In this document: piece after piece, positions 25,361 through 35,684 of the stretch
Numbering within the stretch: position 1 is the first letter of the stretch
How the letters are laid out: each line of letters opens with the position of its first letter
NCBI RefSeq assembly: GCF_000019845.1
Contig: NC_010581.1
Span: forward strand, 1,369,501-1,433,500
DNA length: 64,000 nt
Source of the DNA: Beijerinckia indica subsp. indica ATCC 9039
GTDB taxonomy: Bacteria > Pseudomonadota > Alphaproteobacteria > Rhizobiales > Beijerinckiaceae
Direction of reading: 5' to 3'
Position numbers and translations under genes: made by a program
Notes under the pieces: model-generated
Database searches by the model: none
Told to the model about the DNA's origin: nothing
Seen by the model: only the letters and a program-made list of their open reading frames with translations

Positions 25361-27007
25361 TCACGGCAGCGCCAGAAGCGTGAGCTTCGTCGTGCCCGTC
25401 CCGCCAGGGAAGAAGGCCGAGACGCGGCCGGACACCGCGGCAACATATTGCTTGTCGTCGAGTGCATAAGTGATCATGCCGGCGCCGGCCGAAGAGCCGA
25501 GTGGATGGCGTAAAAGCACATCCCCTTTATCGGCATCGACCGCATAGAGCGTCCCGCCGAGATCGCCCGCGAAAATCACGCCTCCCTTGGTGGCCGTGAC
25601 ATTGGCCAGCATGGGGGCGGGAAATTCGGTTTTCCAGCGCAGCTTGGCGGTCGTGACATCGATCGCGGCGAGGAGGCCGCGCGCCTGGTCGATCGGGTCC
25701 TGATCGATCCCGCCGCCATAAAAATGATGCCCGACCTGATGAATGGGAGCGGTGGCGTCGTGATGCACGGTGCCGCACCAATCCACCATGGGTGAAATCG
25801 TGATCTTGCGCTGTGGATCATAGGCGGAGCTGCTCCATTCCTGGCCGCCGAGCAGGCCTGGGCAGATATGTACGCCATCGACCGTGACCGGAATGTCTGT
25901 ATTCTCCTGTTTCGAAATGGCGAGATCGGCGAAAATGCCATGTGTATCGCGATCGACAAGGCGCACACGACCGTCCTTGCCACTGACGACAATGAGATTA
26001 TGCGGTTTACCCTCGATGTCGACGCTGACGAGCGGGCTCGTCTGGCTGAGATCCCAATCATGCTCGTCATGGGGAACGAATTGGTGAGCCCAGACCTTTT
26101 GGCCGGTTTTCAGATCCAGTGCCGCAAGCGCATTGGTATCGAGATTGTCACCTTTGCGGGCATCGCCGTAGAAATCCGGCGCGGGATTGCCGATTGGCAC
26201 GAAAGCGAGATTGTTGGCGCGATCGATAGAAATGGGTGTCCAGAAACTGCCGCCCCCATGCGCTAGGGCCTCGCCCTTGCCCCAGGTTTCGGCGCCTGAC
26301 TCTCCGGGCTTTGGAAGAGCCTCGAACCGCCAGAGCTGTTGGCCATCCTTCAATGAAAAAGCGCCTATCCAGCCTCGCGACCCCCAATCCGCGCCTGCCG
26401 TGCCATAGATGATCGCGTCCTCGACAACCATGGCAGGCATGCTGAGATAATGACTATCGCTCGCGCTGGTGATCTGACGTTCCCACAAGAGTTTGCCATC
26501 GCTCATGTCAAGCGCGATCAAAAACCCGTCCGATGTGCCGCGTATTACCTTGCCATCCTTGATAGCGACTCCACGATTGGGCGTGGACAGAGCCTTGTCC
26601 TTCAAGACCCATTCGTAACGCCAGATTTCCTTGCAGTTTCGGGCGTCTATGGCCACCGTTGTCTGGCCGATGGAGAGGAACAGGTGATTGTCATAGAGAA
26701 CGGGTGAGGATTGAGCAGGTCCTGTCGTTCCGCTGTCATAGACACAGACCTCGTGCAGGCTACCGGCATTATCCTTGTTGATCTGATCGAGAGCAACATA
26801 GCGATGGCCATCATAGCTTTTATTGGTCATCAGCCATGTATCCGTCGTCTTGGCTGATTGATCGAGTTCCGCCTGACTGGGGCCGCTTGGATGTGTCTCT
26901 TGTGCGAAGACGGGTCCGATCGGTGCGCCGAGAACAGCGCTCAAAAGCAAACGATTCAAACCGACGGAGAGGCGTGTGAGGCGCTGCTTGAAGATCATCC
27001 TATTCAC
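25361..27007 (-). CDS. PQQ-dependent dehydrogenase with lanthanide-type Asp-x-Asp site
   Basis: A 548-residue periplasmic quinoprotein. Signal peptide about 1-35 (LLLSAVLGAPIGPVFAQ). The eight-bladed propeller family is shown by repeated GKLLWERQ/GQKVWAHQ-type motifs and the block GNPAPDFYGD (Asn274, metal ligand). Asp207 in GADWGSRG replaces the usual ligand Glu. The catalytic Asp is Asp317 in PHDEHDWD, and Asp319 two residues on occupies the position that is Asp in lanthanide-dependent XoxF/PedH enzymes and Ala or Ser in calcium enzymes. The vicinal Cys-Cys before NRG in methanol and ethanol dehydrogenases is replaced by Ala-Leu. No cytochrome domain is present. The substrate is unknown, probably an alcohol or aldehyde. 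No PQQ synthesis or cytochrome genes are adjacent. Confidence 0.88.
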   Translation of the reverse strand: MNRMIFKQRLTRLSVGLNRLLLSAVLGAPIGPVFAQETHPSGPSQAELDQSAKTTDTWLMTNKSYDGHRYVALDQINKDNAGSLHEVCVYDSGTTGPAQSSPVLYDNHLFLSIGQTTVAIDARNCKEIWRYEWVLKDKALSTPNRGVAIKDGKVIRGTSDGFLIALDMSDGKLLWERQITSASDSHYLSMPAMVVEDAIIYGTAGADWGSRGWIGAFSLKDGQQLWRFEALPKPGESGAETWGKGEALAHGGGSFWTPISIDRANNLAFVPIGNPAPDFYGDARKGDNLDTNALAALDLKTGQKVWAHQFVPHDEHDWDLSQTSPLVSVDIEGKPHNLIVVSGKDGRVRLVDRDTHGIFADLAISKQENTDIPVTVDGVHICPGLLGGQEWSSSAYDPQRKITISPMVDWCGTVHHDATAPIHQVGHHFYGGGIDQDPIDQARGLLAAIDVTTAKLRWKTEFPAPMLANVTATKGGVIFAGDLGGTLYAVDADKGDVLLRHPLGSSAGAGMITYALDDKQYVAAVSGRVSAFFPGGTGTTKLTLLALP

Positions 27008-27068
27008 TCTTTCCCCTTATTCGTGTCCTTGTTAGAGGCACACGAAACTCACATTCTTTGATTGAGGC

Positions 27069-28196
27069 TCACCCTTTGGAAGGGAGCGGCTCGATGGTTG
27101 GGGGCTGGGCTTGAGTTTGGGCTTGAGCTTGTGACTGAAGTTGGACTTGAGGCTGTACCCTGGCGCCGAGAAAAACCTTGCGGATATCGAGACTCGATCT
27201 CTGTCCAATGGCGTCCCAATGTTCCTGTAACCATGCATCGGCGGTCGTGCGGCCGAGGTCCTTGAGATAGAGCAGGAAGCCGAGTTCGGCGTTCATTTTG
27301 CTCGCGGCGCCCAGTTCCCGCAATTTCTCCTCACAACCGATCATATGCATGTTCATGCGTTTCAGCCTTTTGGCCTCTGGTGTCTCAAGACCACCTTCGT
27401 CGATCAACCGCTGGACAAAAGCGATGGCGCGCATTTCAGCGATCAATGAGGCGTTGAAACTGATTTCATTGACGCGGTTGATGATACCGATCGGCGTGGT
27501 CGGCGTGCCTTTGCGCTCCAGCGGATTGATTTGAACGACAGCGACATCGGGGCTCTCACAGCGATAGATCAAGGGCCAGATCACCGGATTGCCCATATAG
27601 CCGCCATCCCAATAAGGCACGCCCTCAATCTCTACGGCTTGAAAGGTGAAGGGGAGGCAGGCCGAGGCGAGCAAGACATCCGTCGTGATTTCGTGACGGA
27701 GAAAAACCCTTGCCCGTCCAGTCTCGACATTGGTCGCGGCGATGAACAATTTGATGCTCTCGCAGCTCTGGATATCCTTCTCGATGATGAGATCAGAGAG
27801 GACCGTTTTGAGGGGATCGAAGCCGAATGGGTTGCTTTGATAGGGAGAGGCAAGATGCTGCAGGAGATCTGCCCACCAGGTCCCGACCGAGCGATCGATA
27901 TTCCACTGCCCAAGCATCTGATCGAAGACCGAACGCCTGATCGGGCTGAACAAGGAGAATTCCGCGGTACGCTGCCAGAAGCGATCGAGGGCCTCGCGCG
28001 CGCCTGTTCGGCCGTTTTTCGTATAACCTTGGGCCAGCACCGCGGCGTTCATGGCGCCCGCGCTGGTGCCGCTGATACCCTCGATCACCAAGTCTTCGAC
28101 TTCCAGCAACCGATCAAGAACCCCCCAAGTAAAGGCTCCATGACTGCCGCCGCCTTGAAGTGCGAGATTGATGGTTTTTGTGCCACTTGTCGCCAT
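27069..28196 (-). CDS. Patatin-like phospholipase
   Basis: A 375-residue acyl hydrolase. The oxyanion loop GGGSHG (residues 15-20), nucleophile Ser45 in GTSAG and Asp197 in DGG form the patatin Ser-Asp dyad. No signal peptide. The last about 30 residues are a Gln-rich low-complexity tail (QPQVQLQSQAQAQTQAQ). The gene lies 61 bases upstream of the PQQ dehydrogenase gene on the same strand, so the two may be co-transcribed. The related RssA-type proteins act on membrane lipids; the substrate here is unknown. Confidence 0.9.
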   Translation of the reverse strand: MATSGTKTINLALQGGGSHGAFTWGVLDRLLEVEDLVIEGISGTSAGAMNAAVLAQGYTKNGRTGAREALDRFWQRTAEFSLFSPIRRSVFDQMLGQWNIDRSVGTWWADLLQHLASPYQSNPFGFDPLKTVLSDLIIEKDIQSCESIKLFIAATNVETGRARVFLRHEITTDVLLASACLPFTFQAVEIEGVPYWDGGYMGNPVIWPLIYRCESPDVAVVQINPLERKGTPTTPIGIINRVNEISFNASLIAEMRAIAFVQRLIDEGGLETPEAKRLKRMNMHMIGCEEKLRELGAASKMNAELGFLLYLKDLGRTTADAWLQEHWDAIGQRSSLDIRKVFLGARVQPQVQLQSQAQAQTQAQPPTIEPLPSKG

Positions 28197-28727
28197 GACG
28201 CGCGTCCTCCCGCCGGATCATCGAACCGGAACAGAATTTCTTGTCAGTTAAGAGAATGCGTGAAAAGTCCCTCGTAATACAAGACCCGAGCGTACACTTT
28301 GGTTTTAAGGGTCACCAAGCCGGTCATCCGCACCGCCCTCCTGATGGACATGCGTCTTAAGACGTTTTCGGTGCATTTTTGTGACTCGGGCCTGAACGTG
28401 AGATGGACTTGAACGTGAGAATATCCATCCGCGCACAAAATGTGTCGCAGACGACAGGCTTATTGAGGGGGAAGAGAAGGAAGATGGAGCAGAGATGATG
28501 GGAGATGATCATGCCGGAGGCTTGGATGATCCGGCCGTCGGATCGAGAATTGTCCCATTTTCAAGCCAATGCAAAGCGCATCCGCGTCGAACCGGATGCG
28601 TGAGCGATGCTTGAAGGTCTGGCTTGAAAATCTGGAATGATACCGATCCACAGGACAAACGGCATTGGTGCCCTGAACAGAGCACCAATGATTGTGAACG
28701 GTATGAATGGATTTTTGCAAAATGAAA
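28197..28727. other. Gene-free stretch upstream of the patatin gene
   Basis: 531 bases with no supported gene. It contains a direct repeat of TGAACGTGAGA near 28392-28420 and a perfect 9-bp hairpin CATTGGTGC / GCACCAATG at 28663-28690, 40 bases after the DUF378 stop on the minus strand. Confidence 0.5.
28663..28690 (-). repeat. Perfect 9-bp hairpin after the DUF378 gene
   Basis: CATTGGTGC and GCACCAATG enclose a 10-base loop. It lies just past the DUF378 stop in the direction of transcription, but no T-run follows, so a terminator role is uncertain. Confidence 0.4.
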
Positions 28728-28958
28728 TCAGTAGTTCATATTTTCCGCGGTGATCTCGCCGACGGAAATCGCCTGCGAGAAAGGCAGGAGCTGATAGACT
28801 GCTGAAAGGCCGATGACGATATAAGTGAGCTTTGCGAGAACCGTGTCCGTCCCGCCGAAGAGGGTCGCCACGATATCAATATTCGCCAAGGCAAAAAGTC
28901 CCCAGTTCAAACCACCGAGGATGACGAGGATCAGGGTCGCTATATTGAGCGATTTCAT
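28728..28958 (-). CDS. DUF378 small membrane protein
   Basis: A 76-residue protein. The start at 28958 is chosen because AAGGAGTCC precedes it and the protein begins directly with the first membrane segment. Two membrane helices: NIATLILVILGGLNWGLFAL and LTYIVIGLSAVYQLLPF, with the family signature GGLNWGL and the internal DIVATLFGG. DUF378 proteins are widespread, about 70-80 residues, with unknown function. Repeat A copy 3 lies upstream of it. Confidence 0.9.
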   Translation of the reverse strand: MKSLNIATLILVILGGLNWGLFALANIDIVATLFGGTDTVLAKLTYIVIGLSAVYQLLPFSQAISVGEITAENMNY

Positions 28959-29067
28959 GGGCCGGACTCCTTGGGAGTCTCCTCGAAGGGAGATCTTTGG
29001 AGTCAATAACGTCTCTGACTTGACACGGTTGCGTGGAAAAGCTGCGCTCATAAAAAAATTCGGGGTA

Positions 29068-29168
29068 AAACCACGAAAGCGTGATGCACTTTTCCTAAAT
29101 TTTCACTTTTCTAAAGATGGAATAAAAATGTGAGAGCATTCCAGCGGTCGTTCTTATGGCCCTTGGAT
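29068..29168 (-). repeat. Repeat family A, copy 3 (degenerate)
   Basis: Alignable with the 20206-20319 copy in the same orientation: TTCCTAAATTTTCAC, CTTTTCTAAAG, GAGAGCATTCCAGCGGTCGT, TTCTTATGGCCCTTGGA. Hairpin arms are largely broken, indicating an older, non-functional copy. It lies between the DUF378 and bpt genes. Confidence 0.6.
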
Positions 29169-29235
29169 TTGAGATCTTGCCCCTGTTTTTGACACGCCTC
29201 TTATGGAAGAGGCGTTGTCGCTCCGGCGGCAAGGC

Positions 29236-30009
29236 TCAGGGCTCCAACGCGTCATCCTCGTTGGTCTCGACCCTTTCCCATCCGTTCAGGCCCAGCCGTT
29301 CCTGTGGCAGGAAACGCGCCTTATAAGCCATTTTGCGTGAGCCCTGGACCCAATAGCCAAGATAGACATGCGGTAGACCGAGCCGCCGCGCGCGTTCGAT
29401 ATGATCAAGGATCATATAAGTGCCAAGCGATCGGTGGGGCGCGCGCGGCGTATAGAAGGAATAGACCATCGAAAGGCCGTCACTGAGCATGTCCGTGAGA
29501 CAGACGGCGGTGAGAGGCCCCTCGCCATGGCCGGCTTTGGCATCGTGACTGCGATATTCCACCAGCCGGCTTTCCACATGGCTGTCCTCGATCATCATGG
29601 AATAATCCAGAATGGTCATATCGGCCATGCCGCCATCACTGTGGCGAGCATCGAGATAGCTCCGAAACAAGGAATATTGCTCAGTCGTCGGTTCCGGCCG
29701 AACGACGGTGCTGGTGAGATCACGATTGCGGTCCCGGATCCTCCGGAGATTTTTGGAGGATTCGAATTCATCGACCTTGATGCGGACCGAGATACAGGCC
29801 CGGCAATGTTCGCACGCTGGCCGATAGGCGATCGTTTGCGAGCGGCGGAAGCCCGATTGCGTCAGATGATCGTTGAGGGCAACGGCGCGGCGGCCGATCA
29901 AATGGGTGAAGACCTTGCGCTCCTGCTGGTCGGGCAGATAAGGACAAGGCGAAGGCGCGGTCAAATAGAACTGCGGAGCGTCGCGCGGTTCTCGCGTCAA
30001 TTTGTTCAT
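29236..30009 (-). CDS. bpt: Aspartate/glutamate leucyltransferase
   Basis: A 257-residue Bpt (Ate1-like) transferase that adds leucine from leucyl-tRNA to N-terminal Asp or Glu, marking proteins for ClpS-ClpAP degradation (N-end rule). Family signatures: [39 protein letters not shown] (two Cys pairs), and [19 protein letters not shown] at the C-terminal GNAT-like part. Length is typical. It is monocistronic. Confidence 0.94.
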   Translation of the reverse strand: MNKLTREPRDAPQFYLTAPSPCPYLPDQQERKVFTHLIGRRAVALNDHLTQSGFRRSQTIAYRPACEHCRACISVRIKVDEFESSKNLRRIRDRNRDLTSTVVRPEPTTEQYSLFRSYLDARHSDGGMADMTILDYSMMIEDSHVESRLVEYRSHDAKAGHGEGPLTAVCLTDMLSDGLSMVYSFYTPRAPHRSLGTYMILDHIERARRLGLPHVYLGYWVQGSRKMAYKARFLPQERLGLNGWERVETNEDDALEP

Positions 30010-30267
30010 CCCTGTTTGAATGGTCGCGATTATTCGCTGATGTTGTTCAGATGCTATCGTGCAGTCGGTGTTGAAATGGTGTCGTTCAAGGCGTTTTCAA
30101 AAATGTGATGTGCACGGACCTTCTTCTTGTCTACGGACCTTGTTCTCGTTTGCAACATCACCGATCGACTGAAAATTGCCGATAAGACCAGGCATAAGCT
30201 TGCGAAAATATTTCAAGACATCGGTGTTAAAGACATTGCTATTAAACGGATAGCAAGGAGTGTGCCG

Positions 30268-30750
30268 TCAAAACGACGGCGCGCGTCGTGTGACGATTAC
30301 TCCTGCCAGGATATCGTGCAAGCAACGTTTGTCATCCGTCAAGAGCGAAACAAGCAAAATGGGCGGGAACATCCAGCTGATATAGAGCAATACAGCGTGG
30401 ACGGCAGCATTGAGGAAGGGAACCCGGCTGCCGTCAGTCATCCGCATTTCAAGATCCATGGCGAGCATGCCGGGCGTTGCCATGCGCCAGCCCGATACGG
30501 TCAAGCCGTTGTAGAAAAATGCGATGAAAGGAAAGATGGGTGGCAGGAGCAGCAGGATGAGGCCAAGAGTTAAGAAGAAGAGGACGGTCCAGATCAGCCC
30601 GGCGATGAAGGCGACGAGCAGAAAATCGAGGCAAATGGCGAAAATCCGCCGTCGCCGAACACCCGCCAAAGCTTGCACCGGCAAAGTGGCAGGTGAAAAA
30701 ATGAACTGTTGCTGCGGCACTGTCCTGGCTGGGCTGCCCCAATCGCTCAT
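30268..30750 (-). CDS. RDD-family membrane protein
   Basis: A 160-residue protein. The start at 30750 (MSDWGSPARTV) has AAGGATC upstream; the longer upstream frame overlaps the divergent VanX-like gene and lacks support. It has the RDD signature arrangement: an Arg-rich entry (RRRRIFAICLDFLLVAFIAG with Asp in helix 1), a second helix pair, then GMLAMDLEMRMTDGSRVPF and the closing DDKRCLHDILAGVIVTRR. Function is unknown; some RDD proteins are linked to cation transport. It is divergent from the dipeptidase gene. Confidence 0.88.
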   Translation of the reverse strand: MSDWGSPARTVPQQQFIFSPATLPVQALAGVRRRRIFAICLDFLLVAFIAGLIWTVLFFLTLGLILLLLPPIFPFIAFFYNGLTVSGWRMATPGMLAMDLEMRMTDGSRVPFLNAAVHAVLLYISWMFPPILLVSLLTDDKRCLHDILAGVIVTRRAPSF

Positions 30751-30925
30751 CGTCTGATCCTTGATCGCATAACCGTGGCGAACATCCGGCCTTGCTTGTT
30801 TAAGCCCGGAACCTTGTGCGAATAATGTGGCCTTTCGCGATGGGCGGTGCAAGAGAGGGAATGCGGTGCAGGTTGGGTATCGCAGCAGGTTATCCTGCGT
30901 CTCGCCTGCGATCTGGGAATTGGGG

Positions 30926-31609
30926 ATGGGGAAACGACTTTTGTCCGCTTTCGCAATGATCATGCTCTCTTGCGCGGGGGTGTCCTCCGCCGTCGCCAAG
31001 GGGGTTGAGAAAGAAACGCTTCCTCCGCCGGATTTCGTGCGATTGCAGGATGTTGCGCCTTCCATCGCGCAGGATATGCGCTATGCGGGCTCCAATAATT
31101 TTACAGGCAGGCCCGTGCCGGGTTATGCCGCCGGCACATGTTGGCTGCGGCGCGAAGCAGCCTTGGCCCTTGCCGCCGTGCAGAAAGATGCTGAAGCAGA
31201 GGGACTCGGGCTCGTCGTTTTTGATTGTTTTCGGCCGCAAAGGGCGAGCAATGCTTTTCTCGCCTGGGCGCAAGACCCCACGGATCAGGCGATGAAGGCA
31301 GCCTATTATCCGGGAATCGACAAGCGTGTATTGTTCGATCAAGGCTATATCGCCGCGAAATCCACGCATTCGACCGGGCTTGCTGTCGATCTCGGCTTTA
31401 TCGGCCGCGATTTCGGCACCCCTTTCGATCTCTTCGACGCGGCCTCGGCCACGGACTTTCAGGCCATCGACGCTGAAGCCAAGGCCAATCGTGACAAGCT
31501 TCTGAGCCTCATGCGCAAGCATGGGTTCGAGAACCTGCCCAATGAATGGTGGCATTTCAATCTGCCTGGCGCCGCCAAGGCTGAGTTTTTTGATTTCGAA
31601 GTCCGATAG
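30926..31609 (+). CDS. Exported D-Ala-D-Ala dipeptidase (VanX/DdpX-like, M15D)
   Basis: A 227-residue protein starting at ATG 30926 after GGGAATTGGGG. Residues 1-24 are a signal peptide (LLSAFAMIMLSCAGVSSAVA). The M15D metallopeptidase core shows VFDCFRP (substrate Arg), zinc ligands His148 and Asp155 in STHSTGLAVD, and catalytic Glu207 with ligand His210 in NEWWH. It cleaves D-alanyl-D-alanine in the periplasm, most likely for peptidoglycan recycling as in DdpX. There is no vanHA beside it, so this is not a glycopeptide-resistance cluster. Confidence 0.92.
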   Translation: MGKRLLSAFAMIMLSCAGVSSAVAKGVEKETLPPPDFVRLQDVAPSIAQDMRYAGSNNFTGRPVPGYAAGTCWLRREAALALAAVQKDAEAEGLGLVVFDCFRPQRASNAFLAWAQDPTDQAMKAAYYPGIDKRVLFDQGYIAAKSTHSTGLAVDLGFIGRDFGTPFDLFDAASATDFQAIDAEAKANRDKLLSLMRKHGFENLPNEWWHFNLPGAAKAEFFDFEVR

Positions 31610-31613
31610 GCTG

Positions 31614-33170
31614 TCAAGGATCGACTTGTTTCTCCGTTTCGATCCTGCCTCCGAGACGCCAGGCGCCAATAAGGCTGCTCAGCACGAGAATTCCCCATAA
31701 AGACCATAAGCCGATGGCGGTCGCTTTTCCGGGCATGAGCGCTGAAAGGCGAAAGGGAAAAATATTCCAGGAATTAATGGAAATCTCGGCAGGCGTAGGC
31801 TCGGCACCGCCATAGAGACGGTGGCCCTGGAGTTTCTCCAGAATATTGTGCAGACGCAGCGGCAATTGGCTGCTCTTCCATGTCCAGGCATTGTCAGCGG
31901 GAATAAGGCCTTTGAGCGTCTCGGGGTGCTGGAAGGCTTCCAGATGGACGGCCAGCGAGAGGCCCATGACCTGGACGAGAAAAGAGATGGCGGCGAGCGC
32001 CAAGACAAGAGTGCGGCAGAGCCCCGTTTGGGGGGCACCGAGGAGGAGCCCGACGGGGAGCATGGCCAAGGGGAGAAGCGAAACATGAAAACGGGTTCCC
32101 CAGCCGAGATCACCGCCCCAGAAGATGAACTTCGAGTAGATGAAGACATGCAAAAGGAACGTGACGATCAGCAGCCCCGCCAACGGCTGTAGCCGGCCTC
32201 GAACCCATGGGGAAAATAAAGTGAATGGCGCGGCGGCGAGAATGGGAATGAATAGAAATAGGCTTTTGCCGGGGCTGAGGAAATGCCCAACGAGGCCGGT
32301 TGCGAGCGGGGTCTGAAAAACACCGCCATAATCGCGGAAGAAAAACGTATATCCGCTTTCCCAAGGTGTGCCGAAACGCAGCCAATTATATAAAGGGATC
32401 GTGGACACGATCGCGCAGGCGAGCAGTAGCCAGGCAAAGAACCTTGGTTGCAAAACCCTTTTCCAGCCGATCTGGAAAAGGAATTGTGTGGCAAGGACCG
32501 TCGCGCCGGCGGCAAAGGCGATCCATGTACTTCTGTGCGTGAGACCCATGCCGATAAGAACCGCGGCAAGGCCGAACCGATCAGGGGCGTGGGCGGGGTT
32601 CTGGCGCGCATCGAGCAAGGCCCATACGGTCCAAATGCCGAGTGCGGCGAGCATGGGCTCTTCCGAGCCATTGCCTGAATAGATCCATAAGGGGGTACAC
32701 AGGATCAGCAAGGCTGAAGCGACCAGGGCATCGCGGCGCGAGAGCCCGAGCTGGCGCAAAACCATCAAAAAGCCGATGACGGCGGCGGCGCCAGTCGCGG
32801 GGATGAAAATCAGCGATGCCGCGAATTGAAAGGCTCGTGACAGGAAAGCGGGATCGGCATGAACCACGAAACTCGCCAGACGCTGCGCCACCGCGAAGGG
32901 TAGAAACTCCAGGGTCTGACCGGGAAAAAAGACTGAATAATCATGTCCCTCGAAGGTGACGCTATTGCGTCCAGCAACCTCGAGATTGCCCTTGAAGACA
33001 ATGGCTTCGGCAACCTGATAGCGTGTCTCTGGATCGGCGGGGAGATAGCCGGTCGAGCTTGCCGCGAGAAAAGCCCAAAGGATCAGAAAATAGCGGAGGA
33101 GGAATCTGACGTCGGAAAGAGCGCGAGAATGATGGAGGACCGGAGCCTGCGCGACCGTTACTTGTGTCAC
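31614..33170 (-). CDS. Polytopic membrane protein, probable GT-C glycosyltransferase
   Basis: A 518-residue protein with roughly 11-12 membrane segments. After the first helix (FLLRYFLILWAFLAASSTGYLPADPETRYQVAEAI) a loop bears Asp/Glu residues, as expected of GT-C enzymes that use lipid-linked sugars: PADPETRY and later GNGSEEPML. RDYGGVFQTP and FWGGDLGWGTRFHVSLLPL are also seen in hypothetical glycosyltransferase-39-like proteins. It is convergent with the dipeptidase gene (4-base gap). Substrate unknown; the GT-C assignment is moderate. Confidence 0.65.
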   Translation of the reverse strand: MTQVTVAQAPVLHHSRALSDVRFLLRYFLILWAFLAASSTGYLPADPETRYQVAEAIVFKGNLEVAGRNSVTFEGHDYSVFFPGQTLEFLPFAVAQRLASFVVHADPAFLSRAFQFAASLIFIPATGAAAVIGFLMVLRQLGLSRRDALVASALLILCTPLWIYSGNGSEEPMLAALGIWTVWALLDARQNPAHAPDRFGLAAVLIGMGLTHRSTWIAFAAGATVLATQFLFQIGWKRVLQPRFFAWLLLACAIVSTIPLYNWLRFGTPWESGYTFFFRDYGGVFQTPLATGLVGHFLSPGKSLFLFIPILAAAPFTLFSPWVRGRLQPLAGLLIVTFLLHVFIYSKFIFWGGDLGWGTRFHVSLLPLAMLPVGLLLGAPQTGLCRTLVLALAAISFLVQVMGLSLAVHLEAFQHPETLKGLIPADNAWTWKSSQLPLRLHNILEKLQGHRLYGGAEPTPAEISINSWNIFPFRLSALMPGKATAIGLWSLWGILVLSSLIGAWRLGGRIETEKQVDP

Positions 33171-33311
33171 TATTCGATCCTCAAAAATCTCTCGATCTCA
33201 CCTGATGTGCAAATAGATCACAAAGATGAGGGCTATTTCTGCATCTGCGAAGCGTAATACACTGACCCTTCGCAGAGCTTATCAAAGAGATATCAGATCG
33301 GCCGCAAGCTT

Positions 33312-34403
<1,092 letters not shown>

Positions 34404-34532
34404 CTATCATGAATGCATGGGGCTGGCGATTGGACGAAGGGGCGCAGGGCCAAGAAGCGCAAGGGCAGGGATCGCTGGCTGAAGTTTTTGCGCCGGAGTT
34501 CATCGTTCAACGATTGTGAATGATGCGCGATA

Positions 34533-35249
34533 TCAATTCGTTCCAGTGACCATTGGTGGCTGGCCGGCGAGCCAGAACGCGGTTTCCATGCGAACCGTCG
34601 TGGCGAAGAGACGTGTCAGTTCCGGTAAGCGTGCTTCACCGCCCCTGCGCGCGGCCACCGTGTCAAGCCTGGCCAAGCCGACGCGCACCAGATCTTGATA
34701 GCCTGTATCGGCATAGGTACACATCCAGGAATAATAGGGATTTCCTTCGCGCACAGTTGTTTTGCTCTGCGTCAGACGCAGCCCGATTTCTCCGTACCCA
34801 ACGAGGCAAGCCGACAGCGCCACCAACAGGTCCAGCAAGTCACCAGCCTGCGCGCGATCGAGAATGAATCCGCAATAAGCCATCAATTCCGGGGCCGCCG
34901 GCTGGGCCTCCATTTCCGCGCGCGTGATGCCCCATCCATCGCAATAGGAAAAATGCATCGTCATTTCGGTGTTAAGGATGGCCGAGACGATATCGGCGCA
35001 TTCACGCATCTCGTCCAGGGATTCACTCTTATACACCGCCAAAGCATACGCACGAGCGTAGTTCAGAAGATACAAATAATCTTGTATCAGGAAGGTACGA
35101 AATCGCGCCGGATCCAATGTGCCATCCGCCATGGCGTGTACGAAAGGATGATCGACATAGGTGGCCCACTCATCGGGCGCCGCAGCGCGCAAGCGGGCGA
35201 AAAATGTACCCTCCACGAAGGAGAGGGAAGAGGAGTGATCGAAGGCCAT
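34533..35249 (-). CDS. tenA: TenA-family thiaminase II / aminopyrimidine aminohydrolase
   Basis: A 238-residue all-helical protein. DHPFVHAMADGTL near the N-terminus, FLIQDYLYLLNYARAYALA, and catalytic Cys148 in ALSACLVGYGEIG are TenA hallmarks; the GNPYYSWMCTYAD block also fits. TenA salvages thiamin by hydrolysing aminopyrimidine degradation products. No thi genes or recognisable TPP riboswitch are adjacent. It is transcribed leftward from the intergenic region that also holds repeat C copy 2. Confidence 0.9.
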   Translation of the reverse strand: MAFDHSSSLSFVEGTFFARLRAAAPDEWATYVDHPFVHAMADGTLDPARFRTFLIQDYLYLLNYARAYALAVYKSESLDEMRECADIVSAILNTEMTMHFSYCDGWGITRAEMEAQPAAPELMAYCGFILDRAQAGDLLDLLVALSACLVGYGEIGLRLTQSKTTVREGNPYYSWMCTYADTGYQDLVRVGLARLDTVAARRGGEARLPELTRLFATTVRMETAFWLAGQPPMVTGTN

Positions 35250-35684
35250 GACCCGCCATTTCCCTGAGAGGTGATGTCGAGGATTTCCCTTTCCATCGCA
35301 TGAGGCCGCTCCCTTTTACAACCAGGTGAAGGTCGAAAAGGGATTATCCAAGGGAATGCCGCGCTATTTCGGGACACCAGAAAATTGGAGCGTAGGGTCC
35401 ACGGATCGGCGGCTTCCCTCCTGCCGAGGTTTCATCGGTAAAAACCTCCCATCCGAGAGGTGTGGTTACGACCCAAATAGGGAAACGACTTCGAGAACCG
35501 GAAGGATTTGGCGCTTTTCGATGAAAAATCCGATAAGGTCTGGAATAAACAGTCCTGGTATCCGCCCTCACTGGACCGCGAGTCGGCGTGATCCGGTGAG
35601 GACAAGCGGATACGTTTGAAAGAGTAACGTATCCGGAATCTATGATTCCTGATACTGGAATAGCCGATCGAAGAGGAGGAAAAC
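35250..35684. other. Intergenic region between tenA and the GST gene
   Basis: 435 bases between divergent genes. Repeat C copy 2 fills 35558-35660 immediately before the GST ribosome site. The remainder has no convincing reading frame and no thiamin-box sequence. Confidence 0.55.
35558..35660 (+). repeat. Repeat family C, copy 2
   Basis: The same architecture as 19811-19912: GTATCCGCCCTCAC ... GTGAG, GACAAG, CGGATACG, then AAAG, then a second hairpin TATCCGGAATC / GATTCCTGATA. The inner loop sequence differs from copy 1, but the paired arms and GACAAG spacer are kept. Confidence 0.78.

Noticed and set aside
30127..30573. A 148-codon plus-strand frame
   Set aside because: Mostly antisense to the RDD gene, with no ribosome site; its first part lies in ordinary intergenic DNA.
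30926..31609. A vancomycin-resistance cluster
   Set aside because: Only a VanX-like dipeptidase is present, with a signal peptide and no VanH, VanA or VanS/R neighbours.
35250..35330. A possible TPP riboswitch before tenA, prompted by CTGAGAGG
   Set aside because: The sequence lies on the strand opposite to tenA transcription and the other conserved thi-box elements are absent.
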